This document shows positions 12,667-23,461 of a stretch of DNA of 57,365 bases, in pieces (the stretch's first letter is position 1; the number at the start of each line of letters is the position of its first letter). Source of the stretch: Basidiobolus ranarum. Taxonomy: Eukaryota > Basidiobolomycota > Basidiobolomycetes > Basidiobolales. Both the position numbers and the translations under genes were made by a program. The stretch lies in the NCBI GenBank assembly GCA_040143965.1, contig JASJQH010000010.1:1-57365 (forward strand). The letters are read 5' to 3'. The notes beneath the pieces were generated by a model. That model made no database searches. It saw only the letters and a program-made list of their open reading frames with translations, and was not told the DNA's origin.

Positions 12667-15331
12667 ATGTCGACCAACGGTACAGCACCGGCTGTTAGAG
12701 CAACCCCTAACCTCCCTCCGCAACAATTGACAGTTTCTCAAAAGCTTGTTTCGATGAATGAACAGACCTGGCTTCAACTAGGTTAGATTCAGTTTTCTTT
12801 GGTTAATTCATCCCTAACATCTTGATTAACCCAATACTCCTTAGGTGCTTTGGCAGAATTGATGCTTGATCATGATCGAGCCATGAACGCTTATGAGGCT
12901 ACTCTAAGGCATAACCCTTATTCTGTTTCCGCACTCACTCAAATCGCTTCATTATGTAGAAGCCGTGAGCAATTTCCAAAGGTATATATTCAGTTAGAAA
13001 TGTAACTTATAGGCACGTTTCTAAGATCTAGCACTATTAGGCTGTGGAATATTTTCAAAGGATTCTTAATATAGAAGGAAATCATGGGGATATTTGGGGG
13101 GCTTTAGGACATTGCTATTTAATGATGGACGATTTACAGAAGGCTTACACTGCGTATCAACAAGCATTGTATCATCTGCCTAATCCAAAAGTAAGTCTTA
13201 CTGGTTGCTTTGAATACGATATATTGGTTTTCTAATTATATTCTTCATAGGAACCTAAACTTTGGTATGGAATTGGTATACTTTATGATAGGTATCAGTC
13301 TTTAGAACATGCAGAGGAGGCATTCTCCGCTGTCTTGCGAATGGATTCTAAATTCGAAAAAGCAAACGAAATTTACTTTCGACTGGGCATTATATACAAA
13401 CAACAGCAGAAATTTGACTTGAGTTTGCAGGTAAGAGAGATCCTGCCTATTACCTCCTTTTTACATCACTTACTAAGTGTTACTGCGCTAGTGTTTTCAA
13501 TACATTCTTCGCTCACCTCCTCGTCCACTTACCGAAGTTGACATTTGGTTTCAAATTGGTCATGTATATGAGCAACAGAAAGAGGTAAGTCAACTATAAC
13601 ATTCGCATTTTGTCTTGATAAGAAATATATACTGAGATCTCGTAATAGTTTCAATCAGCAAAGGAGGCTTATGAGAGGGTCTTATCCGAAAATCCAAATC
13701 ATGCTAAAGTTCTGCAACAACTTGGTTGGCTTTTCCATCAACAAAATGCGCCATTTTGTAATCAGGATGCCGCCATTACATATTTGACGAAGTCTATTGA
13801 GGCAGATGGTGCTGACGCACAATCCTGGTATTTGTTGGGGCGCTGCTACATGGCTCAACAAAAATACAATAAGGCTTATGAGGCTTACCAACAGGCAGTC
13901 TACCGCGACGGACGCAACCCTACTTTCTGGTGCTCTATTGGTGTACTTTACTACCAAATTCACCAATATCGGGATGCACTGGATGCTTACAGCCGTGCCA
14001 TTCGCCTCAACCCTTATATCAGTGAGGTTTGGTATGACTTGGGTACTCTGTATGAGTCATGTAACAATCAAATCAATGACGCTATCGATGCCTACCAACG
14101 TGCTGCCGAACTTGATCCTAACAATCCTCATATTAAGCAGAGGTTACAATTGCTTCGAAATGCTCAAACAGCTGGTTCTCAACCAGCTGCTCCAGCGCCT
14201 CAAGATGTGAACCTCACCACCTACCAAAACAATACCAATTTCCCATCTCAACTTCAACAAGGTGGTGCCATTCAAGGTCCTCCCCAAGGATTTCCTGGAT
14301 ACCCTCAAGGACCACCTGGCGATCGTCCTGCTCCGCCACAAGAGTTTGCAAACCTTGGTCGTCGTACTCCTCCACCTCACGAGCAACCTTCAATCAATAG
14401 AAATGAGCAACCTGGTCCACGCGGTCCATATGGAATGAGTGATAATAGGCCTTCTTATCCACCACAGATGAGTCCAAACCCTCCTATGTCCAGACCACCT
14501 TTGGCGGATTCGCCTCATCATAATATGGATACTAGAATGCAACCGTCGTCCGAAATGAATCCATCATATAATCGACAATCCGACAACCGCCCACCTCTAT
14601 CTGGAGAAAAGAGAGAGCCTGGGGATATCACACGATTAAGTAATGGCATTAGCAATTATCATAACCATGATAGTCCAGTACACAATGATTCATTCCCTAG
14701 ACCTAATGAATCTAATGTTGGTGATAGAAGACCTCAAAACATGCACTCACCCATGAATATCAATAGACCGAAACCCGAAAATTACTCCCCCAACGGACAA
14801 AACTTCAAATACGAGCCATTCGACCATAGCGGTCGTAACACGCCAGGCGGTGCAAGTGATTCCAAGAAGGGTACTGTAGAAAGTAAAAGTGACGAACTGA
14901 AAAGTGAAGTCCGAAACATAGAGGACAAGCCTGGTGCTCGACAAGAAAAACCTAACGAAGCTAGTGATAATAAATCTTATGGAAATACCAAACAGCTTGA
15001 TGAAGATTATGACGGTGCTGATGCTTTAATGAGTATGATGAGTATGCGAGGAGGTAAAGAAAACTCCGTAAGCCAAGAATCGGAAAAAATCGAACCTAAC
15101 GAACCTAAAAGAAGCTTGACCGTACCTCCTACACTACCTATAAATGAAGAATCTCCCAAGCAATCTTCTGCCTCTCCTCATCTTGCCCACTCACAGAACA
15201 ATTCTAATGGAACGCGTGGTGGTTCCGTACCTACCGAAAATACCGGTGCAAATCATAGCGCGCATAGTTCACCTCAATTATCCACTCAATCACCAACACC
15301 ACAGAAGAAACAAATACAACAGGAAAAATGA
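12667..15331 (+). CDS. CYC8: Cyc8/Ssn6 TPR general transcriptional corepressor
   Basis: Cyc8 (Ssn6) forms the Tup1-Cyc8 corepressor, which is brought to promoters by DNA-binding repressors. Six exons fit in phase: 12667-12781, 12845-12981, 13041-13190, 13251-13430, 13492-13584 and 13649-15331, giving 785 aa. After a short N-terminus (LTVSQKLVSMNEQTWLQLG), about ten tandem TPR motifs fill residues 25-410, for example WGALGHCYLMMDDLQKAYTA, VDIWFQIGHVYEQQKEF and SWYLLGRCYMAQQKYNKAYE. The second half is Pro/Gln/Asn/Ser-rich and probably disordered, with PPQGFPGYPQGPP near residue 450. The TPR array looks complete. The layout agrees with other fungal Cyc8 proteins, and nothing suggests damage. Confidence 0.95.
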
Positions 15332-15675
15332 GAATAATATAAGAATACACGCATTCAATTCAGACCTCCCATTTCTTTCGTTTTTATTATACTTTTCTAT
15401 TGTTTGTTATCTTTTTGGCGAATATTCTTTGTAGTTTCTCTTGACCTTACACTATGGTTATATAAAATTTTTACAGTAGTGTTTCAAACTCATAATCTAA
15501 ATGTGTGGTTATCTTCATTGAGCTTCCATGAATGTTTCTATTTACTACACTGTTGAATTGGACAGAAAATCAAACCAATGCTAAGAAAATATGGGGAATA
15601 ATTTTCATTTATTGACAAATCTAAGAAATAATATTTAAGGGGAACTATTTAACGAGTCTAATTTATAATTGAATT
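15332..15675. other. Convergent 3' spacer
   Basis: This 344-bp AT-rich spacer separates CYC8 (+) and the following - strand gene. T-rich stretches downstream of the CYC8 stop are suitable for polyadenylation. There is no gene. Confidence 0.5.
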
Positions 15676-16716
15676 TTACATAGCGTAGGCATTGAAAAAG
15701 GTGGACTGATTTGTCTGATGTTTAGGTGAATTGGATAATGAGAATGCGAACTGGATGGGTGCGTTATCAATGAAGTTCTTAGGTGGTGGCGCCTGATGTC
15801 TGGATGTATGAACCATGATGGGTGAGCTCGATAAGCTTCGGGTCCTCGGTGTTTTGGTGTCTGCCTGTAGGAAGGAAGTAAGAGGCGGGAGTAAAGGTAG
15901 ATCCGATCTGATAGGAGCAAGGTTTTGTGGTGGCGGAGTTTGGCTAGGGGAGGACGCAGTGGAAGAGTTGGAATGGTACGGACTATTGGGAGCTGATCGG
16001 GCTTGTGTGACGTGGTTATAATCGTAATCCAAATATCTACAATCTTGAACAAATAAAGGAGACCCAGGTTCTAGTGGTCTAGGTATTGGCGAGGCACATG
16101 GACTGGTCACCTGTGAGGAACGAGCAGAGAAAGAGGTGTATCCATTTACGTGTTCGGAGTTCTCACTACCGGTAATTACAATAGATGGGTGTTTGGAAGC
16201 ATCGGAGTTGACTGGAGGTTGTTCTTTAAGTAATTGGTTTTCAAAGCGTAAATTCTGATTCTCATTTTGAAGTCTTTCGAGATATTCAGCTGCCCTTTTG
16301 AGAACATGTGTGGTATCGTGGTTGGATTCTCCCCCACCACTGGAAGGAATCATATCTACAAGTTTCTTTACAGCAGGGTCGACTAAATCATTGGGTTTTG
16401 GTTTACATGGGTCACGGGGTTTGGTTTTACGAAGGTTTGCCTTGTATTCGGAGTTGTCATTGTTTAAAATGTTGACTCCGTTGAGCAAATATGAGTCTGT
16501 TTTACGTGATTTACGTGGCTTTCGAGCTTTACCTTGCATCGAATTTTCAAATCGAAATAGTTTCAGTTTAGTGCCAACAGTCGGATTAGTTAAGGGGTAG
16601 GGTCGACTATCAGGAATTGGCCGTGGAGAAGAACCCGAAGGTCCATTTTGTGAACATCCTTGTGTTGGAACTACCATAGATATGCACCCTCCTTTATTGT
16701 ATGGCTTGGTTTCCAT
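15676..16716 (-). CDS. Helix-loop-helix/leucine-zipper-like protein lacking a clear basic region
   Basis: A single exon encodes 346 aa. Residues about 112-170 form a helix-loop-helix followed by a zipper-like coil: DPAVKKLVDMIPSS, a Gly/Ser/Asn loop, VLKRAAEYLERLQ and then NENQNLRFENQLLKEQ. The hydrophobic pattern matches bHLH-Zip transcription factors. The segment before helix 1 (RKTKPRDPCKPKPNDLV) does not show the ERxRR signature of a DNA-reading basic region. The rest is Ser/Pro-rich and probably disordered. It may be a fungal transcription factor or an HLH partner that does not bind DNA itself. I do not recognise a named orthologue. The start is the first ATG of the frame, METKPYNK. Confidence 0.6.
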   Translation of the reverse strand: METKPYNKGGCISMVVPTQGCSQNGPSGSSPRPIPDSRPYPLTNPTVGTKLKLFRFENSMQGKARKPRKSRKTDSYLLNGVNILNNDNSEYKANLRKTKPRDPCKPKPNDLVDPAVKKLVDMIPSSGGGESNHDTTHVLKRAAEYLERLQNENQNLRFENQLLKEQPPVNSDASKHPSIVITGSENSEHVNGYTSFSARSSQVTSPCASPIPRPLEPGSPLFVQDCRYLDYDYNHVTQARSAPNSPYHSNSSTASSPSQTPPPQNLAPIRSDLPLLPPLTSFLQADTKTPRTRSLSSSPIMVHTSRHQAPPPKNFIDNAPIQFAFSLSNSPKHQTNQSTFFNAYAM

Positions 16717-18138
16717 TGAAGGTTAAATATGCGGCTCAAAGATAGATTCTAGGTGAACTGCAGAAAAGAGTCAATATAAAAAGGCCCAGCTCTACTATGG
16801 TTTCGAGCAATCAACATCAAGCAACAGGTAGTGTGTTTTTGCTTGATTCTGTCCAGGTATTTGAATGATTGAAGAGAGCTTTCCGGAGAAGAGAGAACAG
16901 AGCGTTGGAACAACGGAGTGACGTGAAAATTTACTAGTGTGTATTCCCAGGTTTATATAATAAACAAACGAAGTCCAGCAGAATGTCTATCGGGATTACT
17001 TTACCTTTACAGCCAATAAGATACGGAAACAGGAACGACATATGCAAATTGGATCGAGAAAAGCAAATAGAAGAACTTACCAAATTCGATAAATATTTTG
17101 TTTCAGGCATGATAGTTAGGGTTAACCCAAGGACGTTGGCTTTTCTTCAGTGATCATTCGTTCTTGGGAGGGTACTAAATAAGCAATAGCTATATTCGAA
17201 TGCACTTTGGAACGTTGATATGTCTGTCTATAGTCCACTCGGTAACTGCTTCTCACCTCTGATTTGTGTATATCCACCTTTGGTCGGTAACCAATAATAG
17301 AATGCTGATACTGAACCACGACTGTGGCTGTACTTCGAAGCTTAACATTTGGAAACATCACCTAGTCGCATAGCCTTATAGGACAGCGGATATATTGCCA
17401 AAAGGGGTGAATTGTTTATCAGTGCGGGTTTTGACCTTTCCAACTTCCAAGCAGGGAATTAACAAGAGATGTATATGACACTTCTATACCAAAAATGAAA
17501 AATTTACTAAGGAATCTAGACTATTTAGCTCCAGAAATGGCAATCCTCGACTCATGTTTAGAAAGCCTGATCCACGGCAAAATGAGCCCTGTCCTTTGGA
17601 ATCGAGACAGGAAAGGAGCTATCTCCATTGCCTGATTGGGCTAGTGGCTGTCTTAAGCTCACTTAGTATTAGTCAGTAGAATAGCATCACCTCGTATCTG
17701 TCAGCAATACACAAATCAGCATCTAGGTTTAACCGGATTTGGAGTGAGGTTCATAGAGTATTCCCTTATAGCCGTTTTTGTGGGATGATGCATATCAGTT
17801 GTGAGATACGCTATAGATAATTAATCCATTTCAATATTAGCAATTGCCTGTCCTTCACTGTTAATAATTCCACACGATAGAAGCTTGTAATTCATAATTT
17901 GACGTCTTTTCTGCTCTAAATCAAATGTAAACGGCAAGTTTGATCTGTATTTGAAATCTCTAAATAGTTTATCTTACATAGGGAAACTTTAATGTTCGAA
18001 GAAAGGTGAGATTTCCATAATATATATCTGTTTGAGCTGGGTCCTAACAATATAACATCATCATCATGACCACAGGATAGCATGGGAAGGGTAGGGTTAG
18101 GGTAGGGGTTAGGGTTAGGGTTAGGATGTACAATATGG
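16717..18138. other. Intergenic region, 1.4 kb
   Basis: The first part is probably the promoter of the HLH-like - strand gene. I found no recognisable gene or structural RNA in the rest. A 79-codon - strand frame at 17122-17361 has no recognisable motif. A single TTAGGGTTAACCC element lies at about 17116-17129. The right edge holds a telomere-like tract listed separately. Confidence 0.45.
18085..18126 (+). repeat. Interstitial telomere-like TTAGGG tract
   Basis: This 42-bp G-rich tract is made of TTAGGG units and close variants (GGGTTAGGG, TAGGGG, then three successive TTAGG/TTAGGG units). It ends 12 bp before the position of the 133-aa gene's stop codon, so it lies in that gene's 3' flank; the transcript would carry the CCCTAA strand. 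The opposite strand has five or more G-runs and could form a G-quadruplex. Confidence 0.85.
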
Positions 18139-18594
18139 TCAATCTTGGTGTGCGCGAACTCGTTCTATTGCATTCTTAATATCTCTGACTAATTGTTTGG
18201 CATCAAGATGCTGCGGCGCCTCCATGAATATTCTACTGTAGGTGCAGTTGCGAAGAGTTAGACCGATTACTCGACTGGTATCTGGAGATGGCATATGATA
18301 AAACTCTTTCTTCTCCCCACTGAATGGGTGATAAATTGTTCCTAACAACAGTCTGCTCAATAGCTACACTACGCAAGAAATTACAAAACTCTTACCAGAG
18401 AGATAAACATAAGGAAGCTCGGCACCAACTCTAAATCCTTTAAAACCATGCTCAGCCCCCTCAGGCTGAAGACCAACCTGAGAGATATGATCCAAGGGGA
18501 TTACTATATCTTGGAACAAAAGAGAAATCAGCCGGTTGAAGAAGCGTTCAAATCCCAAGACTAAAGTGGTTTCGGTGAGTTCAAATTTGCTCAT
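18139..18594 (-). CDS. 133-aa protein resembling a bacterial hypothetical (PH-like) family
   Basis: Two exons, 18594-18396 and 18341-18139, join in phase to give 133 aa. The pattern of short beta strands followed by a C-terminal helix fits a small PH-like fold: PLDHISQV, then a GFKGFRVGAELPYVYLSGT core spanning the splice, then RVIGLTLRN and a final helix LVRDIKNAIERVRAHQ. The core P-x-V-x-x-x-GT pattern resembles small hypothetical proteins I know mainly from actinobacteria. I know of no assigned function. Bacterial ancestry is therefore possible, but this rests on pattern memory. The intron shows it is an expressed-type eukaryotic gene and not contamination. The TTAGGG tract begins directly after the stop. 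Confidence 0.65.
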
Positions 18595-19159
18595 TGTTAG
18601 GGTAGATTAAAGTTGAAAATTGGATGTTAATGATTGGTATAAACAACTATGCCCTTACACCCTTATACTGCTAGGAACGCGCTATATACTGCGGAGCCAA
18701 GCAAATATATATAGTTCCGAAACCAATGAAGCTTAATTGATTTCTAGTCATTGGTATCACTCTTTGTTCCAGTCTGTTTTAATTGGACTTAGAATGATTA
18801 AGTGACACAGCTCCCTTTCTAGATGATTGACTTGGTCCGTATTTTGTACTTATCAATGATTAGATGAGCCTGGTTCTAGTTTGAGAACTAGGTAAATAAT
18901 TTACGCGCGGAATTGTTATTCTTGGTTTATAACGTTACTTATTAGGTAATCAATGTTTTTGGGGAAGTGACGGAGGAAATGAAGCAGAGAAGATTACAAT
19001 ATCTCTATTTTACATGACAGGGGAAAGAAAAGTAGGACAGCCCCGTAATAAAAGTCACCAAGATCGTAATAATCCAACATTACCTGGAAAAATATAGATA
19101 TAAGGAAGTGTTCCGAAGAAGCAATGTCTTGAAAAATCACTTGGATATTAATAAATGAC
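18595..19159. other. Intergenic region
   Basis: This 565-bp AT-rich spacer holds the promoter of the 133-aa gene and the 3' flank of the U2AF35 gene, both on the - strand. I see nothing else in it. Confidence 0.45.
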
Positions 19160-19964
19160 TTATTGACGATCATCGCGGCTTCTGCGTGAGCTACGATGAT
19201 CTCGACTCTTTCGTTCACGAGATGGACTACGACTTCTACTTTGGTATTTTTGATTTTGTCCATTATCTTTTAGTGTGGCACGTTGCGCTGCATAAAGTTC
19301 TTTACGCACTTTACGACTCACCACCTTCAAGTGCATAAAATTACAAAAACCACCACGAGTGCACTCAGAGTTTTCGTATTGTCTACAACAGGCTTCTCTA
19401 AAATCAGTTACTGGTGAAAGTTCGGCATACAGAGGTCGAGCTAAAAAATAATATTTAATAAACATGGCACCAATAATAATTCAACAGAATTTACTTCCTC
19501 ACCTGCATAAAATCTTTCGTTAAGTGCATCCACAGCTTTACCGGCATCTTCTTCGTAACGATAGCGTACATAAATATTTCCAACCAAGTGATCTCCAACA
19601 TTATCACAGATGTTCATTTCCTCAATCTCTCCGTACTTGGCCAATTCTATAAACATATCTTCATAATACATATCGAAATGTTCTTGAAGTTGCTCTTCAT
19701 TTAGAATACATGTCGGGTCGTGAGCGGGATTTTGATAAACATTACTCAATAAGATGGTTTGAGAAAATGTGGGTTTGACATGTTTACGGGAACAACGATC
19801 TCCATGTCGACAGGCACCGATTTTGAAATAAAACGAGCAATTGACTCTAGATAATAAAGAACGATTAAAAAACCATCTAAAATACTTCAACTTGAACTAG
19901 TAATAATGAGATGCACTTACTTGTCTTTTTCAGTACCATAAATTGAAGCAAGATAATCAGCCAT
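19160..19964 (-). CDS. U2AF1: U2AF small subunit (U2AF35/U2AF1) splicing factor
   Basis: U2AF35 reads the AG at the 3' splice site and, with U2AF65, recruits U2 snRNP. Three exons fit in phase: 19964-19921, 19846-19503 and 19440-19160, giving 222 aa. The first CCCH zinc finger (CSFYFKIGACRHGDRCSRKH) spans about residues 18-37. A UHM-type RRM follows, and the second CCCH finger (CCRQYENSECTRGGFCNFMH) lies near residues 150-170. The C-terminus is a short RS-like tail (SRSRSPSRERKSRD). The protein is slightly shorter than the human one because the RS/Gly tail is reduced. All zinc ligands are present. Its occurrence agrees with the intron-rich genes of this window. Confidence 0.96.
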
Positions 19965-20397
19965 GTTTCTTGAGTGTTGCTAAGGCAGAGGATCACTTTT
20001 ATTCACAATCTTGATCCTATTTTCTAAACTATTTGATTTCCCGAGCGAGAAACAAGAAAAAAAGGACTTTAGAAACCGCTTGTTAACGCGTAAAATTTCA
20101 ACTCTTAAACAAGATTCAGTAATAAGTTCAGTGCTTTCAAATTTTCTATGCATTCAAACTAACTATCAAATCCCTTAACTTGATATCGTTGGAATGTATT
20201 ATCGAGTTTGTCATATTTTGGGATAGTTGTCCCATTTAATCATCGTTTTCCGTCAATAATACCGGAAACATTGGATTGATTTATCAGATATGATCTATGA
20301 AATTGATCAGTAATCCCTCCTGAACGAGGAAGAAATGATCAACATTACATTCCTACCATTTTTTAGGGTAGTTACTAACTGTCAAGCTGATATAGTC
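19965..20397. other. Intergenic region
   Basis: This AT-rich spacer holds the U2AF35 promoter on its left. I see no gene or clear repeat before the RPL3-like pseudogene starts. Confidence 0.45.
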
Positions 20398-21390
20398 ACC
20401 GTTAATTCAAGGCTCCACACCACAGCTTTCTTGGATTCCTTCCCTATGAAGAGTTAGGTCTTTCCTAGGATGATTCTTTCAAGCATGTTCACATGACTAT
20501 CAAGCTGATACGACATACATAATTCATAATTTAGACCATCTTAGTTCCAAGAATCATTGGAAGGAGTTTGTCGAGCCTGTTACAAGTAAACACATCATAC
20601 GGTTATTATAGGTGTTATGTCGAAGCCCCTTCGCTCTTTAAATAATTTATGGGCAAAATCAGAGGAAGTTAAGTGTAGATTTTATCAAAAGTAGTATCGC
20701 TTAAAAAAGATGACTTTCACCAACTATGCTACGAGGAATACTGATGGTATTAAGCTCGTCCTCCGTGAATTAGAAATGATTAAGTAACATTGTTACATAG
20801 TTTGTGTTATTGCTCACCCTCAAATTCGCAGAGTCAAAAAGTCGAAGAGCAAATGATACTTCAACAAAACTAGAGACGTAATTTTCGTCTTCGAGTAAGA
20901 CGGGATGATCGATGTTATTAGTGGTACTAAGGGTAAGAGCTTTGAAGGTGTTACCCATCGTTGAGGTACCAAAAAGGGCCTCCATAAGGTTGCTTCAAAC
21001 CAACAGTTCCTCGTGCTAGTCAAAGCGGCTTCCATCATCATAACGGGGTTAACAAAATGATCTATCGTATTTCCAACGGTCCTGAAAAGAATACTTTCAC
21101 TGAATATGATCTTACATATAAAGCTATCACACTTATGGGTGGTTTCCCTAATTACCGAAACATAAGAGAGGATATCCCCATGGTCAACGGTTGTTATTGG
21201 TATTAAAAAGATAATTTTAACTCTTCATAAGTCCCTCTTAGTTAACACCAAGATATCCACTCTCGAGAAGTCTCTCGAATTCATCGATACCTCTTCCAAG
21301 TTTGGACATGGTCGTTTCCACACTGTCGAAGAAAAGAAGGTGTCCATGAATACTCTTATGAAGGGTTTGTCTACCTGAACCTTTTTCTCG
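20398..21390 (+). pseudogene. Ribosomal protein L3 (uL3) pseudogene
   Basis: Fragments in all three + frames line up in order with eukaryotic RPL3, which sits near the peptidyl transferase centre of the 60S subunit. In order they are: APHHSFLGFLP (about 20417), a KEFVEPVT piece (about 20560), LRSLNNLWAKS with EEVKCRFYQK (about 20630-20690), MTFTNYAT and LRELEMIK (20710-20785), a DGMIDVI/GTKGKSFEGVTHR piece (about 20900-20965), MIYRISNGPEK, YKAITLMGGFPNY, and finally [21 protein letters not shown] (about 21280-21340). Several in-frame stops and frameshifts interrupt it, including TAG and TAA near 20690 and 20785. No clean GT-AG introns are needed to align it, so a retrocopy is possible. It cannot encode L3 as it stands. 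Confidence 0.85.
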
Positions 21391-21626
21391 TCATATTTAC
21401 AATAAATATCTTGAGAGTTTACGAATAGTCAAAAATTGTCACTTCTCTACAGCATGTATCAAGTCTCTACAAGTCGAGTATAATGATAGTTTGACTTAAT
21501 ACATACTGTATATATATATCCATCAACTAGATTGAATATGTATTAATATAGAAGTCCGATGGAAAATATACGTTGAAAAATTTATAGTTTATAGAGGTTT
21601 TCTCAAGTTCTTAGTACCTTTATACA

Positions 21627-22103
21627 ATGACTTTAGCTGAATATGTCAGAGGTGTTCATCACGTTGCCATCATAAGCTCCAACTATGAAACTTCAAAGGG
21701 TACACATATTTATCCAAATATCTCAAAAAAAAAATACTAACAATATTTTGTGAGAGTAGATTTCTATACACGTATCCTAGGCTGTGATGTTCTAAATGAA
21801 ACTTATCGTACTGAGCGTGACTCTTGGAAGTTAGATTTGAAAGTCCCCAATACCAACACTCAGATTGAGTTGTTCTCTTTTCCTTCGCCACCAAAACGTA
21901 CCTCACGCCCAGAAGGATGTGGTCTTCGTCATCTAGCCTTTGTAGTCAATAATCTTGATAAAGCTGTAGAGCAACTTGAGAAGGATGGAGTGGCCGTAGA
22001 AGAAATTCGAGTAGATCCTTTAACAAATCAACGATTCACATTCTTTGCTGACCCAGATGATTTACCTTTAGAGCTGTATGAGGATATCAAGTGTGAGCAA
22101 TAG
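21627..22103 (+). CDS. VOC/glyoxalase-superfamily protein (YaeR-like)
   Basis: Two exons, 21627-21699 and 21760-22103, join in phase to give 138 aa. It is a single vicinal-oxygen-chelate domain with two beta-alpha-beta-beta-beta halves. Likely metal ligands are visible: His in GVHHVAI, Glu in TQIELFSF, His in GLRHLAF and Glu in LPLELYED. These are the H-E-H-E positions of glyoxalase I-type enzymes. The overall sequence (RILGCDVLNET, GCGLRHLAFVV, RFTFFADPDDLPLELYE) is closest in my memory to the bacterial YaeR/SMU1112c-like group and not to eukaryotic Glo1. The substrate is unknown. It starts about 240 bp after the RPL3 pseudogene. Confidence 0.85.
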
Positions 22104-22433
22104 TATGTTATACGTCAGAGTTCTTGTCTATATCAATCATTAGAATACTTTTAAATAAAATTCTTAGTTGTTATACAATATATTGCAAAGTATGTTGGAT
22201 AAGAGTTGGAGAATGTGTTTTAGATTTATAAGGCGCATGTGATAGAATATGGATAACTATCTATGGCTAATAATGTTGCTTTCAAGAGTATGGATAAATG
22301 AAGGCGTGGATCACGCAAGGAATATGGCAGAATGGGATGTCAATGTGACGATGGATTCATCTAAAAACACAACACTCAAGGCGTTGTAGAGTAATTCGAG
22401 TTGTATAAGGTACATTAGGAGCTCAGTAGATAG

Positions 22434-23461
22434 TCACTTGTTCTTGTTTGCTAAGGGTGAAGATATGAGTGAATTAGGCTGAGTTTGTGGAGGTGTTTGA
22501 GGTGCAGTAATTTGAGGTGAATTAGCGGGAGTGTTTCGACGAACTAGCAAGTTTTTCAATGATTTCAAATCATCATGGAGACTAGCTACCATGGCATGCT
22601 GAGCTGACTTTTGACTTTCTAGCATCTAAGGTAAAATATGTCAACTGAGTGATAGTAAAACTGTTGGTGATTTTTTACTTCTTACTTGTGGAATAGATTG
22701 CTGAAGTTCGTCGAGTTGCTGACTCAAAAGCTTGAACTCTCGATCATGTGTAGATACTTGTGTTTCGAGATTTTTCACTGAAGTTCCAATCGTCTCTATA
22801 TAGTCTTTCAGGGCGGCAGTATTAGATGTGGCTTCAGCAAGTTGCTCCGTTATACTGTGAGAATATGGATTAAAGGACGTTCCGTTGAGTTTTAGACCGA
22901 TAGGCTTCTTTGATCGTAGTCTACTTTCTGTATTTTTAGGAATATCTAATTGCTTAGTATCTTTTTTATCACCGGAGCCCTATTAGCACAAAGAAGGTCA
23001 AAATTACAGCTGCAATAAGTTTTACTAAATATCGCTTTTACCTTGAATAGCGCATATGCTCCATATACACTTCCCAAAGCTCCCACTGTTACCGCTAAAT
23101 ACTCTTTCCAGTGTTTCATTTCGGGTTTAGAAAAGGTATTTTGCAAAGTTTTGATTCCATAATTCCCTGAGGTTACAATAGACTTTGGTTGTGTGCTATT
23201 TTTCTGAAACAAGTTTTTTGCAGATTCCCAAGCCTCATTCTGTTGAGTTAGCTGTTCATTTTGGACAGGCTTTAACTCTAGGGAATCAGTTTTAGCAGTT
23301 ACTTTCTGTTGTTGGGCGTATTTCAGAGCCTCCTCTACCTCTTGGTCAGATAGGCCCTTACTCTTTAAAAACTCAGTTTTCTGCTCTAGACTTTTGCTTC
23401 TCACTTGAGGGAGTTGAAGAAATTTCACGGCGCTTTCAACCAACCGGTTTTGTTCAGCCAT
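22434..23461 (-). CDS. PEX14: Peroxin-14 (Pex14), peroxisomal import docking protein
   Basis: Pex14 is the docking partner at the peroxisome membrane for the cargo receptors Pex5 and Pex7. Three exons fit in phase 0: 23461-23042, 22979-22686 and 22625-22434, giving 301 aa. The conserved N-terminal receptor-binding domain is at about residues 7-47 (VESAVKFLQLPQV ... FLKSKGLSDQEVEEAL). A single hydrophobic segment (YLAVTVGALGSVYGAYALF) near residues 120-139 is the membrane-associated part. A coiled-coil stretch follows at about 185-255, and a Pro/Gln-rich tail ends the protein. It is somewhat shorter than yeast Pex14 (341 aa). The next gene, an acyl-CoA synthetase, is divergent; the shared peroxisome/lipid theme may be chance. 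Confidence 0.92.

Noticed and set aside
17122-17361. 79-codon - strand frame
   Set aside because: It reads as plausible protein in places, but there is no family match, no exon partners and no supporting context.
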